In this document: in pieces, positions 22,246-33,364 of the stretch
Layout of the letters: each line of letters starts with the position of its first letter
Position numbering within the stretch: position 1 is the stretch's first letter
NCBI GenBank assembly: GCA_015501595.1
Contig: JADNRX010000327.1
Coordinates: forward strand, 1-61,261
From: Hymenopellis radicata
Lineage: Eukaryota > Basidiomycota > Agaricomycetes > Agaricales > Physalacriaceae
Length of the DNA stretch: 61,261 bases
Direction of reading: 5' to 3'
Notes under the pieces: generated by a model
Database searches by the model: none
Told to the model about the DNA's origin: nothing
Seen by the model: the letters and a program-made list of their open reading frames with translations, nothing else
Translations under genes and position numbers: made by a program

Positions 22246-24918
22246 TCACCAGCGTACTCCATCTGCGAGGAATAATCGTCCTTTGAAAAGCGTACCGAGC
22301 TCTTCGTGGTAATTATTCCAGTTGGTCTGAGCACCATGTCCCCCTTCTGCACTAGCATTCCCATTAGGAGGATACGGATTCCCATGCGTTGCTGATTGAG
22401 GGCTTGCATGAGGCATCTCTTCAGGGGTCAGTGGTGCACCATTCGGACTGCGATGTGTCGACGCCGCAGTCGCCAATGAATACAACATATCCGCTCCTTG
22501 TGGGATAGAAGTCGCATTGCTTCCCCTTCTCATGCTCCGTCCAGGGGGCATCATTTCCTACAACGCCACCTTCAATCAACGCGGGAGACGATGCGAACAG
22601 CTGAAAACGTACCTCGTCGCGGTCTTCGTGATCCCCATCAGCTTCGAGGTTCTCGCGGTACCTGTGGCGGTACATCCCCTCCTTGTCATCCATGTCCAAA
22701 TCTTCCTCAGCGGCTGTTCCGAAGCCTTCAACTTGACGATGCGCCAGCTCGTTCCGTGACGGCACGACGGAGACTGAAAGAGACAGACCCTTGTGCCATC
22801 GCTTAGCCATAGTCGGCCATACCACGGCCAACTCCACCAATAGTTCCAGGGCGTCCAATATAGCGCTTCCAGCGTACTGGGCGAGCGCGGGGCAGACTGT
22901 ATTGAGGGCGTTAGGTTTGACTCGATGAACGAATAATGGGTACCCACGCCATGACCAGCGCTTAAGATACGACAACACGGAGCCCGACATGAAGATAGCA
23001 AAGCCCTGTGGAGTGATTGAGGAATGACAACGACCAAAGTCAATGTTACCCGTACCATCATAGGTGTCGAACCACGGGAAAATGGCATTGTCGGAACCCA
23101 CGACTTGACAAGGTCAATAACCTTCAATGCATGTCCAAACATCTCGTGCACAAGATTTTCCCAATACATTGGAGGTGGGATGTCTGCCCTGAACCCACTC
23201 GTAGTCGATGTCTGCACATCGCGCGCCATCATCGGAAGGTACGACCGCCTGAGCACAATGTGCGACAAATGGAATATCAAGAAGATGCAGCGATACCCCA
23301 AATCCAGATTTTTACTTTGGTACGCGAGAAGATTGGTGGGCGACCAGACTTGCCTATTCGTAAGTGTCGCCTCCCAAGTCTGCAGCTCGCGCGTCATCTC
23401 GACAAACTCGCTGTCGGGGCGCCATGGCGCCTTGGTTCCCGAGGCTGGTTTACCACGTTGAAGTGCACCACGCGCGACGCGAGCCCATATGTCGGTGATC
23501 GTAACAAGATTTCCGTACAAGGAGCGGTCTCCGGCAGATGAGGTGTTGTCGATGATACCACTACTCAGCTGAGGATCAATCTGCGCTGCAGGAAAGCGTG
23601 CCAGCGGTGCGAGACGAGGACGTGCACGCGTACCCTCCATCACAGTGGCAGGTCCATTGTAGCCAAATGTGAAATGATCTTCGTCACAAGGAAGGGGGAT
23701 AGTAACTTTGTCCAAATCGAAGGATATGGGACGGCCACAGCCAGAGCTCAAGAGATTGTCGCTCACTGTATATTGATTCGTGAAAAGGAGTAGAACGAAA
23801 TGCGCAATGGACTTACTGAATATTACCCACCACGTTCGTCGTGATACCTCTGCGTTTATGATTTGCTCGACAGAAGCATCTGGGCGTAGACCGAATGTGT
23901 CCTCTTGAGATAGTCTCAGCACTGAGGCCACTATACAACGATGAAAGACGTTCCTAGCATAGTAAAATATTAGACTTACTGCGTGCAGAGATCCCCAGGA
24001 AAACCCAACTACGATCTCGGTAGCCACTGCCCAGTTCCAGATGCTACACAGAAAGAATGCTTGTGCCCTATCGAGCGTCGGTGCTCCTAGAATCTCTTCT
24101 CCAACAAGAGTTTGTGCTCTTTTCGCGAACACCTGAGCGGCGTTTGCTGGGGTCTCGTAACGTTGGACCAAGGTGGGTGTAAACCGCGCAGATATGGATA
24201 GCATAGACAGCAATAAGAAAGTGCTGAGGGACTGAGGTGATGTCTGGAGCTGGTGCATGAATGTTGGTTTGTGAAGGAATCCAAGCTGAAAGTAAGTGGT
24301 AAAAAACCATTCGCAAGCTTCGACCAATTCCTCCTGTAAAGGTAGTCTAGGATACCGTAAGAGCATGTTGGGAATAGAGGTGGGAACGCACAAATCTTCA
24401 TTTCCAGAAAGTGGGCGGGCACAACTGTCGCATATAGATGGGCCTAGTGGTCTGTGCGCAGGTGAGTGATTTGATGGCAGGCATGATGCTGAAGCTCACT
24501 GAGGCGATCCTGACTGCTTAATAGACCTGAAAGGGTATTAGTGCGAGAACGTTGTTGACTGGTTTGGGACGTACTGATCGACCTCTTTTGGGCGCGACTG
24601 CCTTTTTCGATTTTGAGGGGACGCGGCTGTGATGGCAGCTTAGCACGCGCGGCTAGCACAGGGTGTAATTCGCCTTGCTCGGCGGTCACTCACGGCACGG
24701 TCAATCGCGCTCATGCCGCGGGGCAAAAATTGGCACTCATTAGGAACGCCCGCCTCGATGCAGCCCCTGCAGAGCCCCTTCTCCTCGTCCTTGACGCATT
24801 TTGCGCGCAGACGGCGACATCGTCGGCAGGCGACGCTGGATCGCTTCTGTTTAGGTGGGGGTACGAGCAGCTCATGGCCGGGGGACACAGAGGCTATTTC
24901 ATGGTCTGGGTCAAGCAT
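22246..24918 (-). CDS. Zn2Cys6 fungal transcription factor
   Basis: From ATG 24918 (MLDPDHEIASVS) the protein reaches a binuclear zinc cluster with spacing C-x2-C-x6-C-x8-C-x2-C-x7-C (ACRRCRRLRAKC ... CRGC ... EC), followed by a basic linker (SRVPSKSKKAVAPKRGRS). Across a GT-AG intron comes a coiled-coil-like dimerisation helix (LLSSQDRLSELQHH). The 24393-22576 frame carries the fungal-specific middle homology region: EELVEACEWFFTTYFQLGF, LDRAQAFFLCSIWNWAVA, VSRRTWWVIF, and FDLDKVTIPLPCDEDHF. The C-terminus (to 22246) is Pro/Asn/Ser-rich, as in activation domains. Several introns of about 50 nt are needed. Binds DNA in the nucleus; targets unknown. The neighbouring MFS transporter and amidase are possible targets, but that is only an inference from position. 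Confidence 0.85.
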
Positions 24919-25418
24919 TCTCCCTTCGTCGAGAGGCAGGCAGCACCGGCACTTTTGTGCGGCAGTTTCCTGAATATTTCTCGGCACTTGTGCGACAACA
25001 GCAGGGACGATAGTACTCACAGTAACCCTTCTCGCCGTCGCAGTGCACCCGTCAGAGGTCCAAAGCCGACTCGAAATCGAAAAAAACACAGACTGTCGTC
25101 GCTCACGGATGATAAGATAGCAACCACCCTCTTTTAGTAACTCTCCTTCGCAAGTTGCCGAAATATGTTCCCTCCCTCGGTCATTCGTCCCGACCGTACA
25201 ATGCCAACTCTGCTTGACTGGTTCAACACATTCCAGAAATACAAAGCACCGGAGGTTATGGATCTAGAAGACGAAATCTAGTCCTGTCAAAACGCAGTAA
25301 AAATTCCCTGAATTCCCTGATACACCAGCGGCAGGCATCTTCAGCGTATCAAGTTAATCCTTCATATTTCACAGTGAGGATTCACCTTTCTTCCCTTCCT
25401 TCTTCTGCCTTTTTAACC

Positions 25419-27679
25419 ATGTCCCCAACTTTAGAAGATCTCGCACATGTTGAGCGGCGTCTCAATCTCAAGATCAAGCCGGAAGAAGTCGACGATTATC
25501 TGCAGCTTATCACCGCAACCGACAATGCTGCAAGGGCAGTAATGCAGATGCCTGGTAGGTTTTCCGTTCCATCACATCTCATTAACGTCAATCATCGGCA
25601 TTCATCTCCATCAATAGATTACACACCTGTCGTGGACTATGAACGCTTCCCTCGCACCGACATCCATGTCCCAAAGGACGAGGACAACGAGCGAAGAGGC
25701 TGGGCCTGTAAAGCTACCGTGCGGGGTGCTCCAGAGGGCATCCTAAATGGAAAGACAGTCTGCTTCAAGGACAATATCTGCCTGGCCGGTGTTCCGTGTC
25801 AGTTTGGTACTGCCGTAGTGACAGACTTCGTTCGTACGTCCGTCTTCTGATATCCTCTTTTGGGCTACAACTGTGTATGCGCGTGCAGCTGATTTTGACG
25901 CCACCGTCGTTACGCGCGTGCTGGAGCATGGTGCAACTATCGTCGGGAAGGCGACGTGTGAGGCAAGCGTTCAAGGCATGATCCACCAGATCTTCTTCTC
26001 ATAGTCGTCCTAGAATATGTCTCACGGTGCGGCTTCCTTCACAGCACCCAATGGGCCTGTACAGAACCCTTACGCTCATGGCTTCTCTGCTGGTGGTTCT
26101 TCATCCGGATGTGGAACTCTCATTGGCAATGGGGAAGTCGATATGGGCATGGGTGGTGACCAAGGTGGAAGTGTTCGCATTGTGCGTATAATCTACTTCA
26201 ATGATTTAAATAGGGGTCTCCACTACGATACGGTTTACGGGTACGGTTAATACGGTAAACCGTACCGTCCTGTGTAGCGCCTCGACGTGCGCCATACGGT
26301 TATGGGTATGGTATGGGTCATGGTCAGCGCTGCGGGGAGGCCCTTGGGGACACAACATGGCCGGGTGCATCCACACCTACCATTACTTCCCAAGTCCTAC
26401 CCTCACCACATCCCCGCCGACCCGTATACGGGCTTGTACGGCACCCGAAGCCATCCCGTAACCGTGCCGTAACGACACCGTACGGTGGAGATCCCTATTA
26501 ATGAATAACAATACCAAGAAATCTCATTCAACACTAGCCGGCAGCATTTTGTGGATTGGTTGGCCTCAAAGCCACGTTTGGTCTCATTCCTTACACCGGT
26601 ATCATGTCCTCGGAACGCTCTCTAGACCACACAGGTAGGAATCTTCCTAAATGCTGCTGTACATAGTCATACGAAAACAGGTCCCATGGCACTTACCGTC
26701 AAAGACACCGCCCTCCTCCTTCAAGCCGTAGCTGGTTACGATGACCTCGACGATCGCCAACTTGGCGCTCCCTACCCCTCCGCTGTTCCCGATTACATCG
26801 CTGCTCTCCCCAGCCCCAGCGACCCCAGACCCCTCGAGGGAATGAAAATCGGTATCCTCAAAGAAGGTTTCGCGACGAAGCACATCGCGCCCGACGTCAA
26901 AGCCATCGTCGAGTCCGCTATCGCCAAGTTCGCAGAGCTCGGCGCAGAGGTAAAGGAAGTATCCATACCCATGCATACGCACGGCGGAAGCCTGATGCAC
27001 ATTCTGAACAAGATGGGCAGTCACCAGGCACGACAAGGAAGATCGTGTGCGTATCGAGGGGTGTATGTGAACGAGTTCTTCGAGAAGTTGATGCCTTGGG
27101 ACCAGCGAAAGTGGGATACGGTACATTCATTTGTGCAGGGTACCTCTGTAAGCGGGTGGGTGTCTCTTTATTCCACAATTATGAATGTGTTGGTTAATTG
27201 TGATTCAGGGAATATGCGTTTACACACTACCCAACCGCCTATGGACGCGCTGTGAACATCGTTCGCAAGGTCAAGCATGACTACGATGCCGCCCTCTCAG
27301 ATGTAGACGTGCTCGTCATGCCAACCGTTCCCATTACCGCACGGCGCCACGCTGCACCGGATGCTGGCCCTCTCGAATGCACCAAGAAAACCGGTACGCA
27401 ACCTTCTGCTGCTGAAGAGAACGTCACATAGAAACTGAGATAGCTGGCATCGTCGACAACACGTCCTTGATCAACGGTATCGGCCATCCCGCGCTCACTT
27501 TCCCGGTGGGCTTTGGTTCACCTGATAAGGAGGATATTCTGTCACCAGAAGACGAGAATATCAGGCTTCCGGTTGGGATGCAAATTGTTGGCAAGTGGTG
27601 GGACGAAGCGACGTGTCTGAAGGTTGCGGCTGCTTGGGAGAACGCGTGGGATTGGAAGACGGGCCAGAGGAAGAACTAG
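25419..27679 (+). CDS. Amidase (amidase-signature family)
   Basis: Start is ATG 25419 (MSPTLEDLAHVERRL). The protein is about 580 residues. Catalytic Lys lies in CFKDNICLAG; the Gly/Ser-rich core follows (SAGGSSSGCGTLIGNGEVDM, then GGDQGGSVRIP with the cis-Ser and nucleophile Ser), then CGLVGLKATFGLIPYTG. This Ser-cisSer-Lys set hydrolyses small or aryl amides to acid and ammonia. Introns: 25555-25617, 25834-25888, 25963-26013, 26182-26537, 26635-26680, plus two near 27140-27210 and 27393-27441. The third has GC instead of GT at its donor (GAG/GCAAGC), a known minor class, and is needed to join KATCE to NMSHG. The fourth is 356 nt because a MITE-like element sits inside it; its own donor and acceptor are intact. 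The gene looks functional. Confidence 0.9.
26210..26497. mobile_element. MITE-like insertion inside an amidase intron
   Basis: The left end (ATAGGGGTCTCCAC...) and the complement of the right end (TAGGGATCTCCAC...) form terminal inverted repeats. Further inside, both ends carry TACGGT/GGTACGG-rich sequence. Each end abuts a TTAA (26206-26209 and 26498-26501), as expected for TTAA-targeting (piggyBac-like) insertions. The element is 288 bp with no ORF of its own. Removing it would leave an ordinary intron of about 65 nt. Confidence 0.7.
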
Positions 27680-27807
27680 ACTCGAGGAGAGGTAGAAGGG
27701 ACCAACATGAACTATGCTACATGATCATAATGCGAGATAAAATGATAGAGATACAGCGTGTATACGTGCATGGGATAACTAGACAGCAAATGGAAAACAA
27801 AAATGAT

Positions 27808-29060
27808 TCATAGACGATTGGCCGGCACCTGGGTATCAACGACACCAAGGTGCGTCACCGCTCTCACGCGCGGTGGCGCACCGGGCAGAGGAGGATGCCA
27901 CCGGCTTATCGGCGTGAGAGGATCATCACTCGGATTACGAACATGGCGCATCACAGCAGGAGAATTCACGTACTTGAAGCACACACTCTCGTCATCCTCC
28001 GCATCCCACCCAGGATCAATATGGAAATAGACCGGTTCACCATTCCGGGCGCGCGCGCTCTCCCGCTCCTCCACTTCCTTTGCTTTGAGCGCAGCCTCTT
28101 TCGCGGACAAAGCCTTCTGGGTGGCTAGGTCCTCGCACATTTGCTGCGCCCACAAAGGAAGCGGAGGAATGGGCACACGAACAAAGCCCGCTGGCACGTT
28201 GTCGGAATGCGAGCTTGGCAAAAACTCTTTGTCTTCGTAGGCCGTGATTGGGACGTCGATTGGTAGAGGTCGGTGCATTTTCCGCAGGACGCGTGCTTTG
28301 CGCGCGCCAGTTGGTGTGCTCCCAACGAGTGAATCGCAGGAAGCCATCGTCTTTGGCGACGGTAAAGGAGGTGAAGCCGGTCGACCGATATAATCACTAA
28401 ATGGATCAGACTCAAGTGGATACTCCGGCGCGCTGGGAGTGTCAGCTTCAGACGAAGGACTCGGCTGTCCTTTGGATTTCCTAACGATACATTCAGAGCC
28501 GAGGATACCACAGCGAACAATAAAGACTCACTTTGACCTGAAGAAAGACCTCAATCTACTACGACGCCCTTTCTTGGTTTTCTCAGTGGTAGGAGATTGT
28601 GAAGTTGGTGCTTCTTCGACATAGGTCACGTCGGTTCCAAACGACCCCAACGAGGGAGCTGATTTGTGGGCTTGATAGAACGACATGCTTGCAGAGTACG
28701 GAGAAGTCTGAAGCAGTAATTAGAATAAGCTGACATGGACCAAAGAAGGCCTACCGGTCTCTCTATTGGGTCCATGGTTACCGAAGGAGGAGACCGTGTG
28801 TTCGTGCCAGCCTCTGCATATCTTCCCTTGCTCTTAACAGAAGCAGTGCGTAAAGGCGCATTTCGCACAGAGAACTCGTCCTGATAAACAGACCCCAGCG
28901 CGCTGCCACTCTGGAAGGTGTTACCCATGACAATGAACGAGCGATTCAACGCAGAGAGTGGCGTTGGTGGTGGTCGGACTGAGCGGATCGATGCTGGTTT
29001 TGCCGACAAAGGTGGGGGAGGAGAGTTTGCTGGTACGCGGGAGCATAAAGCAGCCTCCAT
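27808..29060 (-). CDS. Hypothetical disordered protein with short coiled coil
   Basis: The exons are 29060-28755, 28707-28532 and 28480-27808 (introns 47 and 51 nt, standard GT-AG), about 385 residues. Residues 1-240 are rich in Ser, Pro, Thr and Arg, with a basic patch KTKKGRRSRLRSFFRS that could be a nuclear or membrane-binding signal. A charged helix follows (WAQQMCEDLATQKALSAKEA), then a C-terminal segment with FHIDPGWDAEDDESVCF and HPPLPGAPPRVRAVTHLG. I do not recognise the family. The clean splicing, the Met start and the conserved-looking C-terminus support a real gene. It is separated from the amidase stop by only 128 bp (convergent). Confidence 0.7.
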
Positions 29061-29916
29061 TGTGCACGACTCGAGGCTCTCGGACGAAATGCAGTGGAAA
29101 GAAGGAGCACGATGACGAGTCGAATGATGATTCGAATGAGGATCATCCAGGAATGGACCAGGCGACGAGGGACGCTTGAAGTAAGTGGGGATAAATCAGA
29201 GGCGCAGAGTGAGCAAAGCTCTCTTTAAGCATGTGCCATACGATCACGAGACAATGGCATTCGACCAGTGGCGCACGTCCAAAAAACGACGACAATGGGA
29301 GTCACCAGCCACGATGATCGAATGCTGCAGATTTTGTATACAGTATTCACCATGCCATTGTAGTACCCCTTTGGCCACTGGTCATAACTTGCATTGTTCG
29401 GCCTGGGAAAAGGATGTTCCTGGAGTCAAGCTGAGTGCACAATACGCTTCCAGTCGTCCAATAAATCCATTTCCGTTTGAAAACGTGTCGGCGACAATGC
29501 CTGAGCCACTTGATCTTCAAAATAGAGACCCGAACAATGGTGAGCCTGAGACGCAGAATTGACTGGCGAGGTCAAATTCATTTTGGTCCGCAGCGGCAAA
29601 AGGCGTGTATGGGTCGTTATTGTTGGATACTCGCTTAGGGCAGTTGAAAGAGAGGCGTGAATAGAAATACAAGTGCGAAGTCAAAGGTGAGGTTACGTAA
29701 GTGCACAGCCTCTTCTCCCTTCTGAATGCGAGTACTAGTAGCTCCAAGTATGACGGAAAGTGGCCGGCAAGCGGCGAGTCACAAACCGCCTTCTTTCAGA
29801 TTTGCGAAGGATTGATCGTGGTACGTAGGTTTACAATGACATAGTGAAAGTGGCCGGCAAGCATGTATATAGGCTCTTGTCGAACTTGCTCTTCACCTCC
29901 TTAATGTATTTTCGCC
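29061..29916. other. Intergenic, with RhoGAP-gene 5' fragment
   Basis: No complete gene is visible. 29601-29675 duplicates the 5' end of the RhoGAP gene. The motif AAGTGGCCGGCAAGC occurs twice (about 29757 and 29849). A TATA-like TGTATATAGG lies near 29866, ahead of the small gene at 29917. Confidence 0.5.
29601..29675 (-). repeat. Duplicated fragment of RhoGAP-gene 5' end
   Basis: This stretch matches 7427-7509 with only a few differences: AGGCGTGTATGGGTCGTTAT, TGTTGGATA, then GCAGTTGAAAGAGAGGCGTG and AATAGAAATACAAGTG. In the RhoGAP gene this spans the first codons (SNNNDPYTP) and the 5' untranslated region. Here it is isolated. Confidence 0.8.
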
Positions 29917-30248
29917 ATGGCGTCTTTCTATTCGATGTCCGATGCGGCTAATCCGTGGCCTGGAGTGGCTAGTAAACACTTCCGTCCTAACGTCTGTTAT
30001 CGAGGTCAGTTCGGACAGGTCGGTATGCATTGGTATGGAGATTGTCGTAACCGTTGATTCTGGATGTGCCAATAGTCCCCGTCTTGTGGGGCGTCCCCGA
30101 ATTCCATTCGGTCATGATTCTTGCTGTGCAGGCCAATGTTTCGTCCAAGGTGAGTGTTAGTCTCGCTAGACAGGTATCGGGCAAGCTTTTGAGGTCGTGG
30201 TCGGATATGAGCTATAAATTTGCTGTAAGTGAAATCGTGAAGCTGTGA
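29917..30248 (+). CDS. Small hypothetical protein, two exons
   Basis: ATG 29917 sits in an ideal start context (GCCATGG) about 45 bp after a TATA-like TATATAGG. Exon 1 is 29917-30022 (MASFYSMSDAANPWPGVASK ... VCYRGQFGQV). A 53-nt GT-AG intron (30023-30075) leads to exon 2, 30076-30248 (PVLWGVPEFHSVMILAVQ ... SWSDMSYKFAVSEIVKL), about 92 residues. Without the intron, exon 1 would end at a TGA at 30055-30057 (46 residues). No family is recognised; the middle has a short hydrophobic stretch but no clear membrane helix. The gene call rests on start context, promoter spacing and one clean splice. Confidence 0.4.
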
Positions 30249-30552
30249 GTGAAACAAAGGCGTACTTGTTGCTTTTATGTCCTCTCCACTTGCATGCTTG
30301 GCGTAGACGGACAGGGAATGCGTTTACTGTGGTATGCAGACTAGAAAAAGTTAACGGCCTTTAATGTGAGCATCTAGTGGCATCAACACACCGTTCACGA
30401 CAGCTTTATCGAATAGACCCGCCAATCGTCTTTAGACATGTCCTTCAAGCCTCCTCCGCTCCCTCGTTTCGTCCATCATTACTTCTCGATTCAGACGTCG
30501 AGGTTGTCGTTGGGTCGATAGTCACTCTCGTTCGACCCTTTTAGCGTGTGAG

Positions 30553-31410
30553 CTACAGGCGTCTGGAGGATAGCGAAGTGACAGCGAGGACAGGGGGATA
30601 GCTGCCGACGTACCTCTCATAAGTGGACATACATTTCATTGCGGCCTTCGTGTTCGTCGTCAGTTTGACGCTCAGCGTCGGCGCGTGATAAAGAATGTTC
30701 CGTAGAGGTGGTCCATCGTCTGGATATTTCTCACCTTGTGATGCGGTTCGAAGGGTGAATAGTATGGGGAGCTTAGAATGTCGACGGAGGGTGGCTATTT
30801 GGTATGCGATGAAGGTCGGGTCTTGTGAGAGTAGTAGATTTGCCCGCACCTCGTAAAGATCAATCCCGAGGGACATATCCTACAAGTCAGCGATTGCATT
30901 GCGGATGTCGTCGTAGGTGAGAGCAAGAAGGTAAGGGCGGGCGCCTCGGGGATGTAGGACAACCTTATTACAATCGACACCGTGGATGAATCTAAGCAAA
31001 CGGAAGAATTCGTCTTCGACGGCTTTGAAGGCAAACGTCCGATCCCCTTGTTCCGGTGGTGGAACGGGAATAGTCATGGACACGAATTCGAAAGAACAGA
31101 TCTCGTGAAAGTACTTTTCTCGTCGAGTCCATGCTTCGCGTGCAGTCTCGTGGAGGAGGGGCGGAAAGTGACGATTGGGTTGTCGTAGAAACTCCAACAC
31201 GGCATCCTTCTCGCGCAGTACGTGGATGACGGGTCCGATTTGTCTGAACCGCTGGAGCAGATTCCGGTTCGCCTCAAGCTCAACCACGCCGCCTCCCGTA
31301 GCGATGACCTTTCCCACATGGTGCACACGAAGTATATCGGTCACGATCTGCGACTCGGCTTTCCGAAATTTAGCGGGTTTCGTTTGTTGCTTTGCCTTCG
31401 GTCGGGGTGG
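30553..31410 (-). pseudogene. ARO1: AROM (pentafunctional shikimate pathway) fragment
   Basis: The minus strand reads like the junction of the shikimate kinase and 3-dehydroquinase domains of AROM: KVIATGGGVVELEANRNLL and AREAWTRREKYFHEICSFEF for the kinase half, then VDLL-like LYEVRANLL, IATLRRHSKLPILFTLRTAS and a PDDGPPL stretch for the dehydroquinase half. One in-frame TAG (30880-30882) interrupts it, and the rest of the five-domain protein (DHQ synthase, EPSP synthase, shikimate dehydrogenase) is absent. Similarity begins abruptly near 31410 and fades near 30650. A whole AROM is about 1,600 residues, so this is a relic about 280 codons long. A functional copy must lie elsewhere. Confidence 0.85.
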
Positions 31411-33364
31411 GCGGTAAATTAATGTAGATTGGGTATGTGGTGATACGTCCAGCTCGTGGTTTGAAGCCTGGCTTGATCGCGGTGGGTTACGTTCTCGATC
31501 GTTTCTGTTCTGATCTCCCACGACCAAAGTACATTATGTCGCGGCTCTTTGGGCTTCGTGGATTTTTCTGTCGGGATATTAACAAAAACGAGGCCATCCG
31601 GACATGCGCTGCGTATCGTGGAACATATGAGGGCGACCGCTCGATGAATAGGCGTATTTTATTGCATAGCTTGATGCTCAAGGACACTGCAGTTCGCGGT
31701 GGCGACTTGGAGGTACGCCATCGTTCGTTTGTGTCAGCAGTCGTGGTGACGCTTGTTCAGAATATGGGAGGCGTCCTGTCCGATGTGTCTCCATCGCCTG
31801 ATATGGTGGCGCTGTTGCTTCCTGGCTTGTTCGACCCTGGAGATTCATTGGTTACTGCGAGGGATGCTGGCGGTCTTGAAGTTGGGAACGCAGCCCAGTC
31901 GCGTTCCGCTCAGGTCTCCGTTGAACGCGAAAAAGTCACCCGTTGACGTTAAAGTTGGAGTACGATGTGCAGCTAAGTTCAAGGCGGCCAAAAAACAAAA
32001 GGAGTCAAGCAAGGTACTTCATTCAGTAGCAATTGCAAACGCTTGCTTATCGCTTGCGTTGCAGAGTAGAATTTCATAGGGAAGTTTGGCTATCAGGTGG
32101 ATAGTCTATGTTGAGCAATCTGTTTTATCGGTTAGTATTTATGTTTTGTTGTGTTGGGAAAATGCTTACCTCACGGTAGTCTAAAAAAGTCGTATATCCG
32201 CTGTTGTGTTGTACTTGAATTATATCTCCTTTCGCTGATTGATGGTTTGTGTTAGCGGGAATTGACATAAGGACAACGGTAGGTTGAGTGGGAATAATGC
32301 TCACATATTCGTGGTGGACGTCTCGAACTGGCATAAATGTAAGTCAACGCGTTTGGTCGCTTTGGGGGGTCGGGGGTGGTGCTAAAACAGAGATGTCGGA
32401 GGTGTGCGTGTGTGCGTTGAGAAAATTTGCGAATGCGTCGGGATCACCGAGATGCGGCGCCGTGAGGGGTACGGTCATGGAAAAGGAGTATATCTTGGGG
32501 CGAGATATCCATCGACTCGGACGCACAAACAGATCCAGCTCGCTTAGTTTTCGGACACACGGCATCGGATGAAGCCTGGGCATAGCTGCGTCTGTGTGGG
32601 TGTGTTTTGGTGGCACGACAGGTGAGTAGTATGACGGGCACACGTGGTGGGGGCGTGATAACCACTCTGGGACCAAGGACACAACGGCACTTGGGCCACA
32701 GATACATGGTCCGAAGGAGGGCGCGCCACAAAATGCCCTCCACAGCGACCTCATCATCTTATGACCCAGATACGCGAAGCTGATTTGCCTATATTTCTGC
32801 TCCATGGCGAGGTGTAAAAGGGCGCCTGGACGGCGTCCTCAACGTGACGTTGACAATAAGGGATGGGAACAAGTCATTATTTTCTGATGTGCTTTCGCGT
32901 TTGATCACCTTCATCTGGGGAGTTGTAGTTGCGTTTTGTACATTGTTGAGGCTTGACAATCTAAGCTCTGATCAGCAATGTTGTTTCATCATAATGCGGA
33001 CATGCCTTTATCCCTTCATTTGGTTGTCCGTCATGTTCCCGTATCATGGCCTGTAGACAGTCTTAGGGGAGGTGAATCTTATTGACCACTGGTCCAAGGC
33101 AAGCATCGTCTGCGTCGATTGTGAGCGTTGTAGGTGCGTTTGCTTGCTCTGGGATGTGGTGAAAGCTAGGATTCGGTTTTTGTTTTTGTTTTTGTATGTC
33201 AATGTTTGGCATTGGCGATTGATTTCCTTTGGGATTAACCTTTTCACGCATCAGTATGGTCAGCTTGGGGGTGAAACGCGTTAATATTGAAGTTCAAGTT
33301 ACTGTTTACGTAGGGAGGGGAGCTAAAGACATATCAGAATGCATGTGAAGTATATAAGTCCTTG
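31411..33364 (-). other. Exon-like sequences of unknown gene(s)
   Basis: Minus-strand frames with coding flavour occur, but I could not join them into a gene. 32805-32344 contains PMPCVRKLSELDLFV and YSFSMTVPLTAPHLGD. 32334-32174 encodes PTQPTVVLMSIPANTN and YTTFLDYRE, ending at a good donor GTAAGCATT. 31945-31850 holds GDFFAFNGDLSGTRLG, which weakly resembles the VLVAFSFNGYL segment of family P downstream. It may be a decayed fourth member of that family. 32806-33364 shows nothing recognisable. Confidence 0.25.

Noticed and set aside
31437..31946. 169-codon plus-strand frame
   Set aside because: No recognisable motif. The opposite strand has the more protein-like segments, so it is probably a shadow or chance frame.
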